Shown here in pieces: positions 36,890 to 47,700 of a DNA stretch of 64,000 nucleotides. A model generated the notes under the pieces. The model was not told where the DNA came from. It searched no databases and saw only the letters and a list, made by a program, of their open reading frames with translations. The DNA is from Paulownia fortunei (taxonomy: Eukaryota; Streptophyta; Magnoliopsida; Lamiales; Paulowniaceae). The stretch covers positions 2,501 through 66,500 of the forward strand of contig CM033108.1 of NCBI GenBank assembly GCA_019321725.1. The letters are read 5' to 3'. The stretch's first letter is position 1. Each line of letters begins with the position of its first letter. A program made the position numbers and the translations under genes.

Positions 36890-37871
36890 TAGGGCAGTGG
36901 AAGGTCATGACAGGTACTTTGTATTGAAAAGTGATGGAATAGGTAAACTAGGATTATCTGCTTTTCAAAAGATAACATTTGTATTTCGAGTGTTGGCATA
37001 TGGTATAGTAGCAGATGCTACTGATGAGTATATTAAAATAGGAGAATCCATAGTAATTGAAAGTTTGAAAAGATTTTATCGTGCTGTCGTAGAGGTATTT
37101 GCAGACCGGTATTTAAGAGCACCTAACACTAATGATGTTTCTAGGCTACTCCATGTTGGTAAACAATGTGGTTTTTCAGGAATATTGGGTAGTCTAGATT
37201 GTATGCATTGGAAATGGAAAGCTTGTCCAACAGCTTGGGCAGGACAATATACAGGTCGTAGTAGATCCCCAACTATTATCCTTAAAACTGTGGCGGATTA
37301 TGATCTTTGGATATGACACATATATTTTGGGTTACCAGGGTCAAATAATGATATTAATATTTTGGAGGCATCTCATCTTTTTGCTAACATCGCCAGAGGT
37401 ATTGCTCCTCCTGCTCATTATGTCATTCAAGAAAAAGAATATGATATAGGTTATTACCTAACTTATAGTATCTATCCCAAATGGTCTACTATTGTACAAA
37501 CAATTCATGATCCGCGTGGTCCAAAAAGAAAATTATTTGCAATGAAACAAGAAGGATACAGAAAAGACGTAGAACGTGCATTTGGAGTTTTGCATTCACG
37601 ATTTGTAATTGTGGCAGGATCGGTGTATTTTTGGAAAAAACATATATTACATGATATAATGACTACATGCATTATTATGCACAATATGATAATCGAGGAT
37701 GAACGCGATGTTGATGCGCCGATTCAAGATTAGATGGAAGCGCTAACTCCGAAAGTTGAGATGGTTATAGATGAAAATGATCATTTTCAAGAATTTCTTG
37801 CTCGACATAGACAAATCAAGAATGAAAATGCTCACTTTGCACTTCGAGATGCATTAATTGATCATTTGTGA
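36890..37871 (+). pseudogene. Harbinger transposase (DDE_Tnp_4), N-terminus missing
   Basis: The frame starts abruptly at RYFVLKSDGIGKLGLSAFQK and lacks the usual upstream helix-turn-helix part. It continues with YGIVADATDEYIKIGES and ESLKRF. All three catalytic acids are in place: GSLDCMHWKWK (first Asp, about 37194), GLPGSNNDINIL (second Asp, about 37348) and RKDVERAFGVL (Glu, about 37575). A TGA near 37314 replaces the Trp usual in DLWIWH, and another stop occurs at about 37732. The end is ALIDHL-stop. It is catalytically recognisable but not functional. Confidence 0.88.
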
Positions 37872-38234
37872 GATGAATATACTAATTTTGAGAATTAAAT
37901 AACCAAAATGTATTAATCTTTATATTTGTTTTGTGAAAGTTTTTTTGTTCTACATAGTGTGCAATGTAGTATTTTTCTTTATTGTGATATTAATTATAAT
38001 GCTTATTTTTATAATATAATCAATAAATGTAATATTAATTATATGTAATTTTTTATTTAGTAGAATTAGTAGTAATAAAATATAAATAATTAAATAACTT
38101 TATAAAAAAATAAATAAGTGATAATTGAAAAATAAAAAAAGTAGAATAAAATATTTATTTGGTATAGTGATTGAGATGATTTTGGTCAAATTACACCAAA
38201 ATATTAAATTTGGTGTAATGGGTTGGAGATGGCC

Positions 38235-40160
38235 TAAGTAAGAAGCCGCTTGGTTAGCCCAATCTTCTATAGTGTTTTTGAGAATGTTTGAAATTATTTT
38301 TGGTGTTAGGGAAAGGTATTTTTGGGAGAGGAAATTTGTGAATGGAATGGATAAAAGTAATTTCTAATTTTGTTTTAATATCACATTAGTCTTTTTAATG
38401 AATTATATTATATTTTTAAATTTTTAAAAATATATATATTATATATAATTATATAATAATTAAATAATTTATGATGTTAATATATAGTGGGCTCCATATT
38501 ATTTTGAAAAAAAATAATTTATTTTGGGGGAAAAATTTATCAAACAAAACCTTATTTTCCGAAAAGAAAATGATTTTGGCATGATAAAAATAAAAATAAC
38601 CGTAATTTTTAAACACTATTATTGGGCTCTTGTTGTCTCCTTTTCAACATATGTTTGTTTTGTTTTTAATCTACACCATCACCAAGCACATAGTAGTTAA
38701 AAAAAAATAGAAAGAGTACAAAATATTCGTCGTCTTCATCTCCATTCACATCCACCCACTATTGCCATCATTATTGCTTTTTGTACTCAACGTTTTTGTC
38801 GTGCCACCATCCATCCTTAGACATAATTCTTCGCTCCCACCATTGCATTTGTAGGTCAAGAAAAACTAAAACACTCCAATTTTCATACACCCAGCTCGTT
38901 AATTTGTGATTAAAAATGGAGGTTTTGCACAGTATATCACACAATATGAAAAAATATAGGCCTTTTTTTTACATAGATTGCAATTTTAGTATAACACATA
39001 AGACACTTATGAAATTTACCCCATGTATCTCTATTTCAAAATTGGATAAATTGAATAAAACCTTCTTATACTTTGGAAAAAAATACAAAAGACTTGTACA
39101 TGTTAAAAAAAAATTCAAAGGCCTCGCGTATCATTCAATATAATGTACATAACTCTACTATCATAAAAAACCTTAACTCTATCAAATTTTTTGCTTCAAA
39201 TGCCCATTTCACCATTCGTTTGTGTCGTGTGTACTTTTGCGGGTAGAGTAGTGAGTGGCTCGTAGGGTGTCGTTAGGGTTGAGATTGGGGTTAGGGTTGT
39301 TGGGTTGCGTTGGGGTTTGGGGGACTGTGGTAGCAGGGTAGTGTTTGTCTTTGAGGCACTGCATACCGGGGATCATAGTGGGGATGGATTTGTATTGGGA
39401 CCAAGGACCATGGGGTGGGGTACCGACATATTGGGGTTAGGGTAGGGTAGGTAGACCTGGGGTTGGGGGTGTATGGTGTGGGTGGACTTGGGGGTTTTGA
39501 GGTGGCATCGGTGGATTGAGGCAAGGGTTTGGTTGGTTGGGAAAGGGGTGGATATGGGATGCGAGTGGTGGATAAGAAGGAAGAATGAGAAAAAGAAAAA
39601 TATAAAGGATAGAAAAAGGATAAAAAAAAGAAGAAAAATATATAATTTCGATTCAAATATTTATTTAAAAATTATATTTATTTTTTATTACTTAAAAATA
39701 TAATTTATTGAGATATATTAAAAACTTAAAGAAATAATGGATAATTTTTTTCAAATTTTACATGTGGAGCAAAAAAAATTTATGTAAAAAAATATCACTT
39801 ATTGAATAATTGTTATTTTTTGTGTGGTTGTTTTGTGATTTTTATTAGTTATTTTTTGGATCTGGATATTAAGATTAAATTATTTTGTTAATATTTATTG
39901 ATGTTATAATTTTTATTTTGTGTTTTCAATTATTTGGTTAATTTAATGGCTCATTTGTTGCAAATAAAAATGAAAATGTTAGTATTTTTTGGTTTTCATT
40001 TTCCCATATGGAAAATGTTTTATAGCCAAAAATACCATTTAATTTGCATAAAGATTAAAAAAAATTAATTGATCATTAATTTATATGTGTGTGTATGTAT
40101 ATATATATATAATTGAATAAAAATAATTTATGCATTCTTATTCAAAATGGTCAAAAATTA
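38235..40160. other. AT-rich intergenic DNA, no gene seen
   Basis: This region has no supported coding sequence. 38600-39180 shows a few short frames without domains. 39240-39560 is a distinct G/T-rich block listed separately. Confidence 0.5.
39240..39560. repeat. G-rich, telomere-like degenerate repeat block
   Basis: The plus strand is full of GGGTT/TAGGG words (GTTAGGGTTGAGATTGGGGT, GGGGTTAGGGTTGTTGGG, GGGGTTAGGGTAGGGTAGG) with long G-runs and strong strand asymmetry. The opposite strand is an open proline/threonine-rich frame (39291-39656 minus), which I judge a composition artefact. Confidence 0.5.
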
Positions 40161-40430
40161 ATTGAATTATATCATTGTTCAATTTCAAAAAATAGATAAA
40201 TATATATCCAGTTATCAACAGAGACATACTTATTTATTTTATTCAAAGGAATTCAAAATTTATTTAGATTAAATAGTTAATACTTTATTTTAAATTTAAA
40301 TAATTAAAATAAAATTTTCATGTTTAATATGTTTTTGTGTATTTATTATTTTTTAAATAAATATGTCTCTGTTGATATTTAGATATATATTTATATATTT
40401 TTTAAATTGAACAAAGATATAATTCAGTTA
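40161..40430. repeat. Foldback: about 75-bp inverted repeat with about 115-bp loop
   Basis: 40161-40236 (ATTGAATTATATCATTGTTC through CAACAGAGACATACTTATTT) is closely matched in reverse complement by about 40355-40430 (AAATAAATATGTCTCTGTTG through ATCTAAATTGAACAAAG-type sequence). No terminal repeats of a known transposon family or coding sequence were recognised. Confidence 0.7.
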
Positions 40431-40537
40431 TATATTTTTTAAATTACTCAATTATATATATAAATTAAGTTTACAACTCAATTATATATATATATATAAA
40501 TTAAATTTACAAAAATATACTTGTTTACCTTTTTTTG

Positions 40538-40646
40538 AAAGAGTTCAAAATTTATTTAAATTAAATAGTTAATGCTTTATTTTGAATGCAAATAATTAAA
40601 ATAACTTTTTCATGTTTAATATATTTTTTGTGTATTTATTATATTT
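40538..40646. repeat. Direct repeat of about 40248-40357
   Basis: TTCAAAATTTATTTA.ATTAAATAGTTAAT.CTTTATTTT and the following TTCATGTTTAATATATTTTT with TGTGTATTTATTA recur 290 bp apart. The first copy makes up most of the loop of the foldback at 40161-40430. Confidence 0.7.
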
Positions 40647-41155
40647 TTTTATTACTTTAATTTTTTAAAATTTAAATTACTAAAGTTATTAATTAATTTT
40701 TAATAAAATATAATTTAAAATCTTTATGTAATTAAAAAATAATTTAAAAATAAATTTGGGATGCAAAATTCAAAATAAACTAAAACATAAATTATTTGAA
40801 TTAAGGACAATTTTATCTAAATATTTAATTAATGAGGATAATTGCTACATTTGTAAGTTAGTGTTTGCGATCATATGTAAAGTTGTTTATGTATTTTGCC
40901 CTATTACTTAATAAATCCACCCAAAACATCCACATAGGTGTTGAATCCATGTAGAGATATTTGCTCCTATTTTGTTATGCTTTTGTAATTTTGTTTGTAA
41001 TTCTATGAAAAAGTTACTTGAAAAATAAAAGTGTTAACTAGATTAACTTTTCCTCTAAAATTGATTCCAATTTAGATAAAATATCTACTTAATCATTGTT
41101 AAATTTTCACTCAAATTTTCTCTCTTTCAAATTTCCACCCTGTTCTTTCCTCTCT

Positions 41156-41156
<1 letters not shown>

Positions 41157-41190
<34 letters not shown>
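41157..41190. repeat. (CA)17 microsatellite
   Basis: A perfect CA dinucleotide run of 34 bp follows a CT-rich stretch and precedes AAACCCTAAAA. Confidence 0.95.
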
Positions 41191-41193
<3 letters not shown>

Positions 41194-43073
41194 CCCTAAA
41201 ATTCCTTAAAACTTCATCCTTTTAAAAATTTTAGGTTGGGAAATCTAGTATTAATACAAAGTTCTAGAATGTATTTGTACTAATCTTTTAAAAAAATTCT
41301 CTACAAAAATAGCTAATTTTAGTCAAGAAATATTCATTATTATTGTTTTTAAATGGTTTATATTATAGTTGTTGATTTATCTAATTATGCTTTCTTTGTT
41401 TATTATTTGAAATTATCCTAATTTTTATTTTGTAGAAAATTATACGTGTAGATTTTTGTTGATACAAATATTATTTTATTTGATTAGTAATTATGAAATA
41501 ATACTCAAATTCTTCTATTGGTTTTTGAAAATAAGCTTTATTCAGAAAATCTATTCATTATTTTTTGTTGATATTAGGAAGTATTTATATATATATATAT
41601 AATGGGTTCCTTTCACAGTGAAAATAGTTAAAAAAAAATAGTTTTTAAAATATTTTTTCATCCATACTTATTCAATTCCATTGGGTTCCCCTTATCCAAT
41701 ACTTTGCTTTTAAATTACTTTTTATTTTATTTGTCCCAATAAAATTAGATTATTATCTTATTTCTGTCATCTTGTAGAAACATAATTCCACAACGCAATT
41801 TGAATATCAAAAGCAGCTTTCTTTCTGTCTTTCTTTCTTCTCTTTTTTCTTTTTTGGCTTTTTTGTTTAAAGTATGTTTCGCAATCAAACTTTTTCTCAC
41901 ATACTCTTATATATATGTATAGCTATTTATGTAAACTGTATTTTGATTTGAACAATAGTTTTCTTTTCTCCTAATAGTTGCAAAATTCTAAACACTTAAT
42001 AATAATTTATAAGATTGCGATTAAATTATGAGAGTTACTTTAATTTTTATGTCTTGTATTTATAACTTTGCAAGTTAACTTTTATTTTGCATTGTATTGA
42101 ATTAGAATTGTTTCTAATTATTGTTTAGAAATTATACTTTATTCAAATACTTGTGCAAATATGATAGATGCTATGAATTTGTGTCGATATTACATTATTA
42201 TATTATATTTGCATTATGTTTTAATAATTAATTAACTTAAGAGATAAAGGTGGCAACTTGTTTTGTTGTCCACATTGGCTTCAAAAACGCCTCTATTTTT
42301 TATTTTAATTCTACAAAATTGAAAAGTACTTGAGCAATCAAATTATATTTGATAAATGCAAAAAAATATTGTTAGTTTGACATATACATTAGGCATGACC
42401 AACAAACCAATATCAACAACTAATTTTATCTCTCAAATGGCTAATTTTTTTCCCAAATTGTTATATTAATTAGTTGGTATGAAGAATTTATAGTGAAAGC
42501 ATATGTGATTAAATGTATATAAAAAATAATATGAAAAGCTAGACAAATTAAAAAGACATTATCTTTAAAGTATAGATTTATCTCATTATAATGCATAAAA
42601 TAGAAACGAGAAATACTCTGTTATTAAGAGAAATTATTGATTATTTCATATATTTTCTATCGAGTGTTGGAAGTATTTATAAATTTCAAAAGATGTCACG
42701 CTTTTAGGGCCAAATGAATGATTAGATAATTGATTAACCAGTAGTTGAGTGATAGTAAACTATATTTCAATAGATAACTCACTCGAGTAGACTAGATGAG
42801 TAATCCAGCAGTTGATTATACTTTGTACTGGCAACTAACTAGTTTTGCTTTTATCTGATAGATCAACTGAGTGGTCAAATTAGCTTAGTGGAATAAACCA
42901 ATTTAGCATTGTTTGAATTGAGTTGCACCTGGTTCAAACTAACATACATATATATAAATTTTAAAGTATAAGCTTTTATTGGCTTTCATCCAAAATAATG
43001 AGAAACTCCAAATGTTTTTTTTTATTGTAAATGTGTCTAAACTTAATAAGGAAGAAAAAATTTGAGATACAAT
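41191..43073. other. AT-rich intergenic DNA, nothing assigned
   Basis: No coding frame, structural RNA or clear repeat family was recognised. Short TA runs occur at about 41588-41601 and 41910. Confidence 0.45.
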
Positions 43074-43827
43074 TGTAAGACAATTTTCGTTATTTGTAAA
43101 ATTTACAAACAATAAAAATAGTACAAATAAAATTAATTTTATTAAATTTGATGAAATTATGTAAATATAATCTCCATTGATCATCTGATTCTTATTTTCA
43201 AAAATATTAACTTCATGAATTTGGTAATTTTTTGATGGAATCGACCATCCGATCTCCTCCAAAATTGACTTGATTTTTAATAACGTTAATTCGAAAGTTT
43301 AACAACTTAATCTCGAATTAAACGTCACATTTGATGATGTCCATGATGAATGCCTTAATTTTTGCCTTAAATATCGTGGATCTCCTTGAATTTAATGGAT
43401 TTAGGTTGAGAAAACTCCATCCAACACCTTTCTTACTTGAATTTCTTCTTCTTCTCAATTTGTTTTAACTTCTCGGAGATGATCACTATTTATACTTGTA
43501 GAATGAGGAATCTTGCCTTTTTTACTTGATGATATGAAATGATTTGATTGGTTTTTCATGATTTAATAGACATTTACTGCCTTAATCACAAGATGTGATT
43601 TCAATTACCATAATATTGATATTCACTTTTATAATTTGCAAGATACGATTTTTGTTGTCAAAATATCATAATTTGACACATAGTAATATTTAAGTCCATC
43701 AATTAAATATCTTATTTAATTTTGGAATTCAATGATATTCCAAATATAAATAAAAATATAAAATTGATAAACAAAAATATATTATACGTGTCATTGCATA
43801 ATTGACTATAAAATTTTCATGTTTACA
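43074..43827 (-). repeat. 3' LTR of the gag-only gypsy element
   Basis: It is aligned to 45928-46673 over its whole length; both contain AAATTTGATGAAATTATGTA and TTAAACGTCACATTTGAT. The U3 side is at the higher coordinate (TGTAAACATG on the minus strand). The lower boundary is placed to within about 15 bp. Confidence 0.8.
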
Positions 43828-43889
43828 AATGCCCGTTCGAGACTTGTTCACGTGCATCCAATGGGTATGAAAAGTGAATAAGTCTCGAA

Positions 43890-44460
43890 ATTTTTAAATT
43901 AATTTGAACTTGTAGATAGTTTATCTTCTTATCAGGGAGTTCTTGACTTGACTTGATTTTATAGATAGTTTATAGTCGTATCAGTGAGTCTTTATTTGTA
44001 TTTGAAATTTGTAAATAGTTTATACTCGTATCAAGGAGTCTCAATTTGAAATTAAAATTTATTAAAAATTTATACTCGTATCAAGGCATGTTCATTTGAA
44101 CTTGACTTCTAGACATTTTATGCTCATGTCAAGGAGTGTTTTATTTGATTTGATTTGTAGACTTATTATACTTTTGTCAATGAGTATTTCATTTGATTTT
44201 GACTTGTAAACTTTTTATACTTATGTCAAGGAGTACTTCATTTAAATTTGAATTTGTAGATAATCAATGAGTCTTTATTTTGATTTTGACTTATAAAACT
44301 TTTATACTCTTGTTAAGGAGTGTTTCATTTAATTTGATTTGTAAACTTTTTATGCTCATATCAATGAGTTTTACTAACAGTTTATACTCTTATTAAGGAG
44401 CACTTGAGAAAACTTCAATTTGAAAATTTTAGATAATTTATGCTCATATCTAAGAGTATT
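43890..44460. repeat. Minisatellite, about 45-52-bp unit, about 12 copies
   Basis: The motif TTATACTCGTATCAAGGAGT, in variants (TATGCTCATGTCAAGGAGTG, ATACTTATGTCAAGGAGTAC), recurs near 43935, 43979, 44030, 44082, 44136, 44185, 44226, 44270, 44313, 44360, 44390 and 44440. It lies between the gag remnant and the 3' LTR of the gypsy-derived element, where pol would be expected. Confidence 0.85.
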
Positions 44461-44479
44461 GAAAAGTCAAAGTCAACAG

Positions 44480-45475
44480 TTATTGTATATGATACTACAT
44501 CTTCTTCATCTTCATCATTACTTACATCACTTGGCCATTATTGTTTGTCAAAATTCATGCTTAACTCAATGGCATGTGCATGAGTTGCCAAGTTTCCAAA
44601 AGTTTTTGGTTTGATTCCTTAAAGTATGTAGCAGAGATCCCAGTGCATTCATTGGATATATATTTCAATTGTAGAAGTTTCTGATAAAGTATCTTTATAA
44701 TTCGAAGATAAAATTTTCAAATTATTGATATATTCAAGCACGTACTCATTTTCTTTTATTTTTAAGTTAGCAAGTTCAATCATACTAACAGTTCGATGGA
44801 TGATATAAAAGTGATTGAAAAACTCTTGTTCGAACTATTCCCAACTATTAATTGAGTTTGCCTCCAGGTTGGTGTATCAATCAAATGAATTTCTCATCAA
44901 TGAGCGGACAAATTGCTTAACTAGGCAGTCCCCATATGTTCTAGCATTGTTGCACATCTCAATAAAATGAGCTACATATTACTTCAGATTTTCTTTACCA
45001 TCAAATTGCTGAAATTTTGGGGGTTGGTAGTCATCTGACATCTTTAAATTCTCAATCCCTTAGTGTATGGTTTGACATAAGTTAAAGATGATTTGGAGCT
45101 TCTATCGAATTTGTCATTGATAGTTCCCATGATAAACTCTTTCACTTGGTCAACAGGAATCAACCCATTGGATGAAACTTACAACTCTTTAGAAGACTTC
45201 TCTCTTTTACTTGGTTATTGTTTCATTGACGTCTCAATCTCATATTGAGCTTTAATTTGTTTGCCTATTACGCAACTAGTATCAGCATTGCCCATTTTGT
45301 TCATCAACTTCGTGATTTGAAAGTCTTGATCTTGAATTTGCTTCATGAGTTCCTCAACAGCTTTCGTCAAATTTGCAATTTGCTCTTTTGGTAAAGTAGT
45401 TTGGACTATCATGATTGTTGCAACTTCAAAATTTGAACTTATAACATATTCGAGTATCGTAGTTGGATTCAACAA
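44480..45475 (-). pseudogene. Gypsy gag (Retrotrans_gag) remnant
   Basis: Read on the minus strand, the N-terminal part (45475-45215) has LPKEQIANLTKAVEELMKQI followed by IQDQDFQITKLMNKMG, a coiled-coil-like segment known from plant gypsy gag proteins. A break follows. The capsid domain at about 45040-44560 then has SLMRNSFDWYTNLEANSINS, WEQFEQEFFNHFY, RTVSMIELANLK and ATHAHAIELS. In-frame stops occur in the capsid part (for example before YVAHFIEM, and before GIKPKTFGN). There is no zinc knuckle or pol downstream. It would have formed the particle shell of the element. Confidence 0.85.
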
Positions 45476-45539
45476 CTATTTCTCTGCAATTTCTATTTCT
45501 TGCTTTGTCCCCAGCTTTAGTAGAATTTTGATTGGTAAT

Positions 45540-45900
45540 GTCAAAATACCATATTCTCTTATTACCTTATGCTTGAATTTTAGAGTGGCGACTTCATGGT
45601 TCGACAACATACTATCTTGTCTTACCCTCTTATATTTGTATTTTGGAGTAGTGAATTTATGGTTCGACAAAACATCATTTTCTTTTGCCCTTCATACTTG
45701 TGTTTTGGAGTAATGGCTTGCCAACATAACATCTTATCTTGCCCCTTTATGCTTGTATTTTGGAGTGGTTGCGTCATGCCCCAACAAAACATTATCTTTT
45801 TTGCCCCATCATACATGTATTTTAGAGTGGTGGCTTTAGGACTCAATAAAATATTATTTTCTTTTGCCCCCTCATACCTCGACATAAGAAATTTGACATT
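45540..45900 (-). repeat. About 62-bp tandem repeats, five or more copies, partly open on the minus strand
   Basis: Units share TTTGGAGT(G/A)GTG.CTT and AACATATTATCTTTTGCCCC-like parts, spaced about 62-63 bp from 45575 to 45900. On the minus strand they translate to related peptides of about 21 residues (SNHEVATLKFKHK, SNHKFTTPKYKYK, AITPKHKYEGQKK, KATTLKYMYDGAKK). The block lies between the 5' LTR and gag of the gypsy-derived element, so it is leader or N-terminal gag sequence. Confidence 0.8.
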
Positions 45901-45927
45901 TGTGAAGTTGGAGTGATGCCAGAAAAT

Positions 45928-46673
45928 TGTGTTACAAATTTCATTATCCGCAAAATTTAATAAATAAAAAAAATAGTATAAATAAAATTTTATTAAATTT
46001 GATGAAATTATGTAGATATAATCTCCGTTGATCATCTGATTTTTCTTTGCAAAAATATTAACTTTATGGATTTGCTAACTTTTTGATGGAATCAACAATC
46101 TGATCTCCTCTAAAGTTGACTTGATTTTCAATAATGTTAATTTGAGGGTTTAACAACTTAATCTTGAATTAAACGTCACATTTGATCATGTCCACGATGA
46201 ATGCCTTAATTTTTGCCTTAAACACCGCGGATCTCCTTGAATTTGATGGATTTAGGTTGAGAGAATTACCTCAAATACCTTTCTTACTTGGATTTCTTCT
46301 TCTTCTCAACTTGTTTTAACTTCTCAGATTCCTATCTATACTTGTAGAATGAAAACTCTTGCTATTTTTACTTGATGATATGGAATAATTTGATTGATTT
46401 TTCATAATTTAATAGACATTTATTTCCTTAATAACAAAATGTGATTTCAATTACTATAATATTGATATTCACTTTTATAATTTGCAAGATACGATCTTTG
46501 TTGTTAAAATATCATAATTTGACATATAGTAATATTTAATTACATGAATTAAATATCTTATATAATTTTGGAATTCAATGATATTTCAAAAATAAATAAA
46601 AATATAAAATTGATAAATAAAAATATATTATACATGTCAATGCATAATTGGTTATAAATCTTTCATGTCTACA
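45928..46673 (-). repeat. 5' LTR of the gag-only gypsy element
   Basis: This is the partner of 43074-43827. On the minus strand it begins TGTAGACATGAAAGATTTAT. The primer site expected just below 45928 (minus strand ATTTTCTGGCATCACTCC) does not match a tRNA end I can name. Confidence 0.8.
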
Positions 46674-47700
46674 ACCATATCAAATGATATGGTATCACTA
46701 TTTTTAGTAATACTTATGCTAAGTTTGAATTGTTGATTGGGTCACTGCTTGCATCATAAAAGGTTGTTAGGAATGTCGAGGGTTGATCCGACGAATACCC
46801 TTCGATGCTAAATTTATTTTCAGAGCTAACAGATATAAGCCAAAAAGATTGAGAGAATATCATTGTTTAATTGTATATTTTTTAATAACAAAGTTAATGT
46901 TATTTATAGTGTTATACAAGGGGTTTTATGGGTTTAGATCTTATAACACTTAATTTAAGTATTATAATTCACTTTGTCTGTTATTTTTTGAACTGTATAA
47001 ATTTGGCTTATTGGATCTTATATTTATTTAGATCCATAATTTAGAAGGATCTTTCATATTTAATCTGTTGGTTCTATTTTAAACTTATGACCTATAACAT
47101 ATGTTGATATATACAACACAAATGGTTAAAATTTGTTACATTTCGCCTCATTTATGTATGATTTATTATATTGACACTCTTCTGATTTTCATTACTAAAT
47201 GTATTTTGGTTCATATAAATTAAAATCCTAACAATTGGGTTAGGGGTCAAATAGAAAATTACTTTTATGTAATAACGGATCAAATTCAGAAGAAAGTTTA
47301 TTTTTATAATTTTGAAAGAGATAGAAAAAGAATTGGTAATCTGATTATTTAATGGTGGAGGTAAACATAATAATCAACCAAAAAAGGAGAAAACAAAATA
47401 AATAAATAAATAAAAAGAAAACAAAGAAGAAGAGAAAGGGAAACAAACGCCCGATCCGATTGCAGTGGAATTACTTACAAGTTACAACAGCTGCTCCCTG
47501 ATTATCGCTTGTGTCGGTCGGCACTGCCTTCTAAAATACTTTTATACTTGATGCTGATGCTTATCCATCCACTTTCCATTTGAAGATTTGTTCTATTTTG
47601 GCTTCTTTGTTACTCCAAATAGTTATGACTAATTAATCCAGGCCGCGAGGCCAGCCAGCGCTGAATATAGGTGTTTGGGGAGGTGGGCAGCAGATACATT
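46674..47700 (+). promoter_or_regulatory. Upstream region and 5' UTR of the ARF-GEF gene
   Basis: 46674-47270 is AT-rich with no gene recognised. From about 47340 the sequence becomes purine-rich (AATAAATAAATAAATAAAAA, AAGAAGAGAAAGGG), then GC-richer with pyrimidine tracts up to the start codon at 47701, as expected for a plant 5' UTR. No TATA box can be assigned with confidence. Confidence 0.4.

Larger units (their letters stand above)
35345..38234. mobile_element. PIF/Harbinger DNA transposon, decayed
   Basis: The right end reads GGGTTGGAGATGGCC followed by TAA. The left end begins GACCATCTCTCATCACCC, preceded by TGA. This gives imperfect terminal inverted repeats (G-R-CCATCTC) and a near-matching 3-bp target site, as expected for PIF/Harbinger, which targets TAA/TTA. 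Subterminal ACACCAAATTTAATAT-type motifs recur at both ends (35405-35520 and 38195-38220). It contains the two usual proteins, a Myb/SANT-like ORF1 (minus) and a DDE transposase (plus), both broken. Confidence 0.85.
43074..46673 (-). mobile_element. Ty3/gypsy-derived element with gag only (pol lost)
   Basis: Two direct repeats of about 750 bp (43074-43827 and 45928-46673) flank 2.1 kb holding a minus-strand gag remnant and two sets of tandem repeats. On the minus strand the LTRs begin TGTAGACATG/TGTAAACATG. The base string GAACGGGCATT lies just before the left (3') LTR and could be the polypurine tract. No protease, reverse transcriptase, RNase H or integrase is present. It is a large non-autonomous derivative whose transposition would have needed another element. 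Confidence 0.75.

Noticed and set aside
39291..39656. Proline/threonine-rich minus-strand frame resembling a cell wall protein
   Set aside because: It comes from the G-rich simple-sequence block. There is no regular peptide repeat or splice context, and the Phe-rich start derives from a poly-A/T run.
43890..44460. Regularly spaced repeats considered as a CRISPR-like array
   Set aside because: The units are contiguous and degenerate with no unique spacers of constant size, and this is a plant nuclear retroelement context.
45596..45916. Plus-strand frame of 106 Cys/Phe-rich residues with internal repeats
   Set aside because: It is the reverse-strand translation of the 62-bp tandem repeats; the element's coding strand is minus, as shown by gag.
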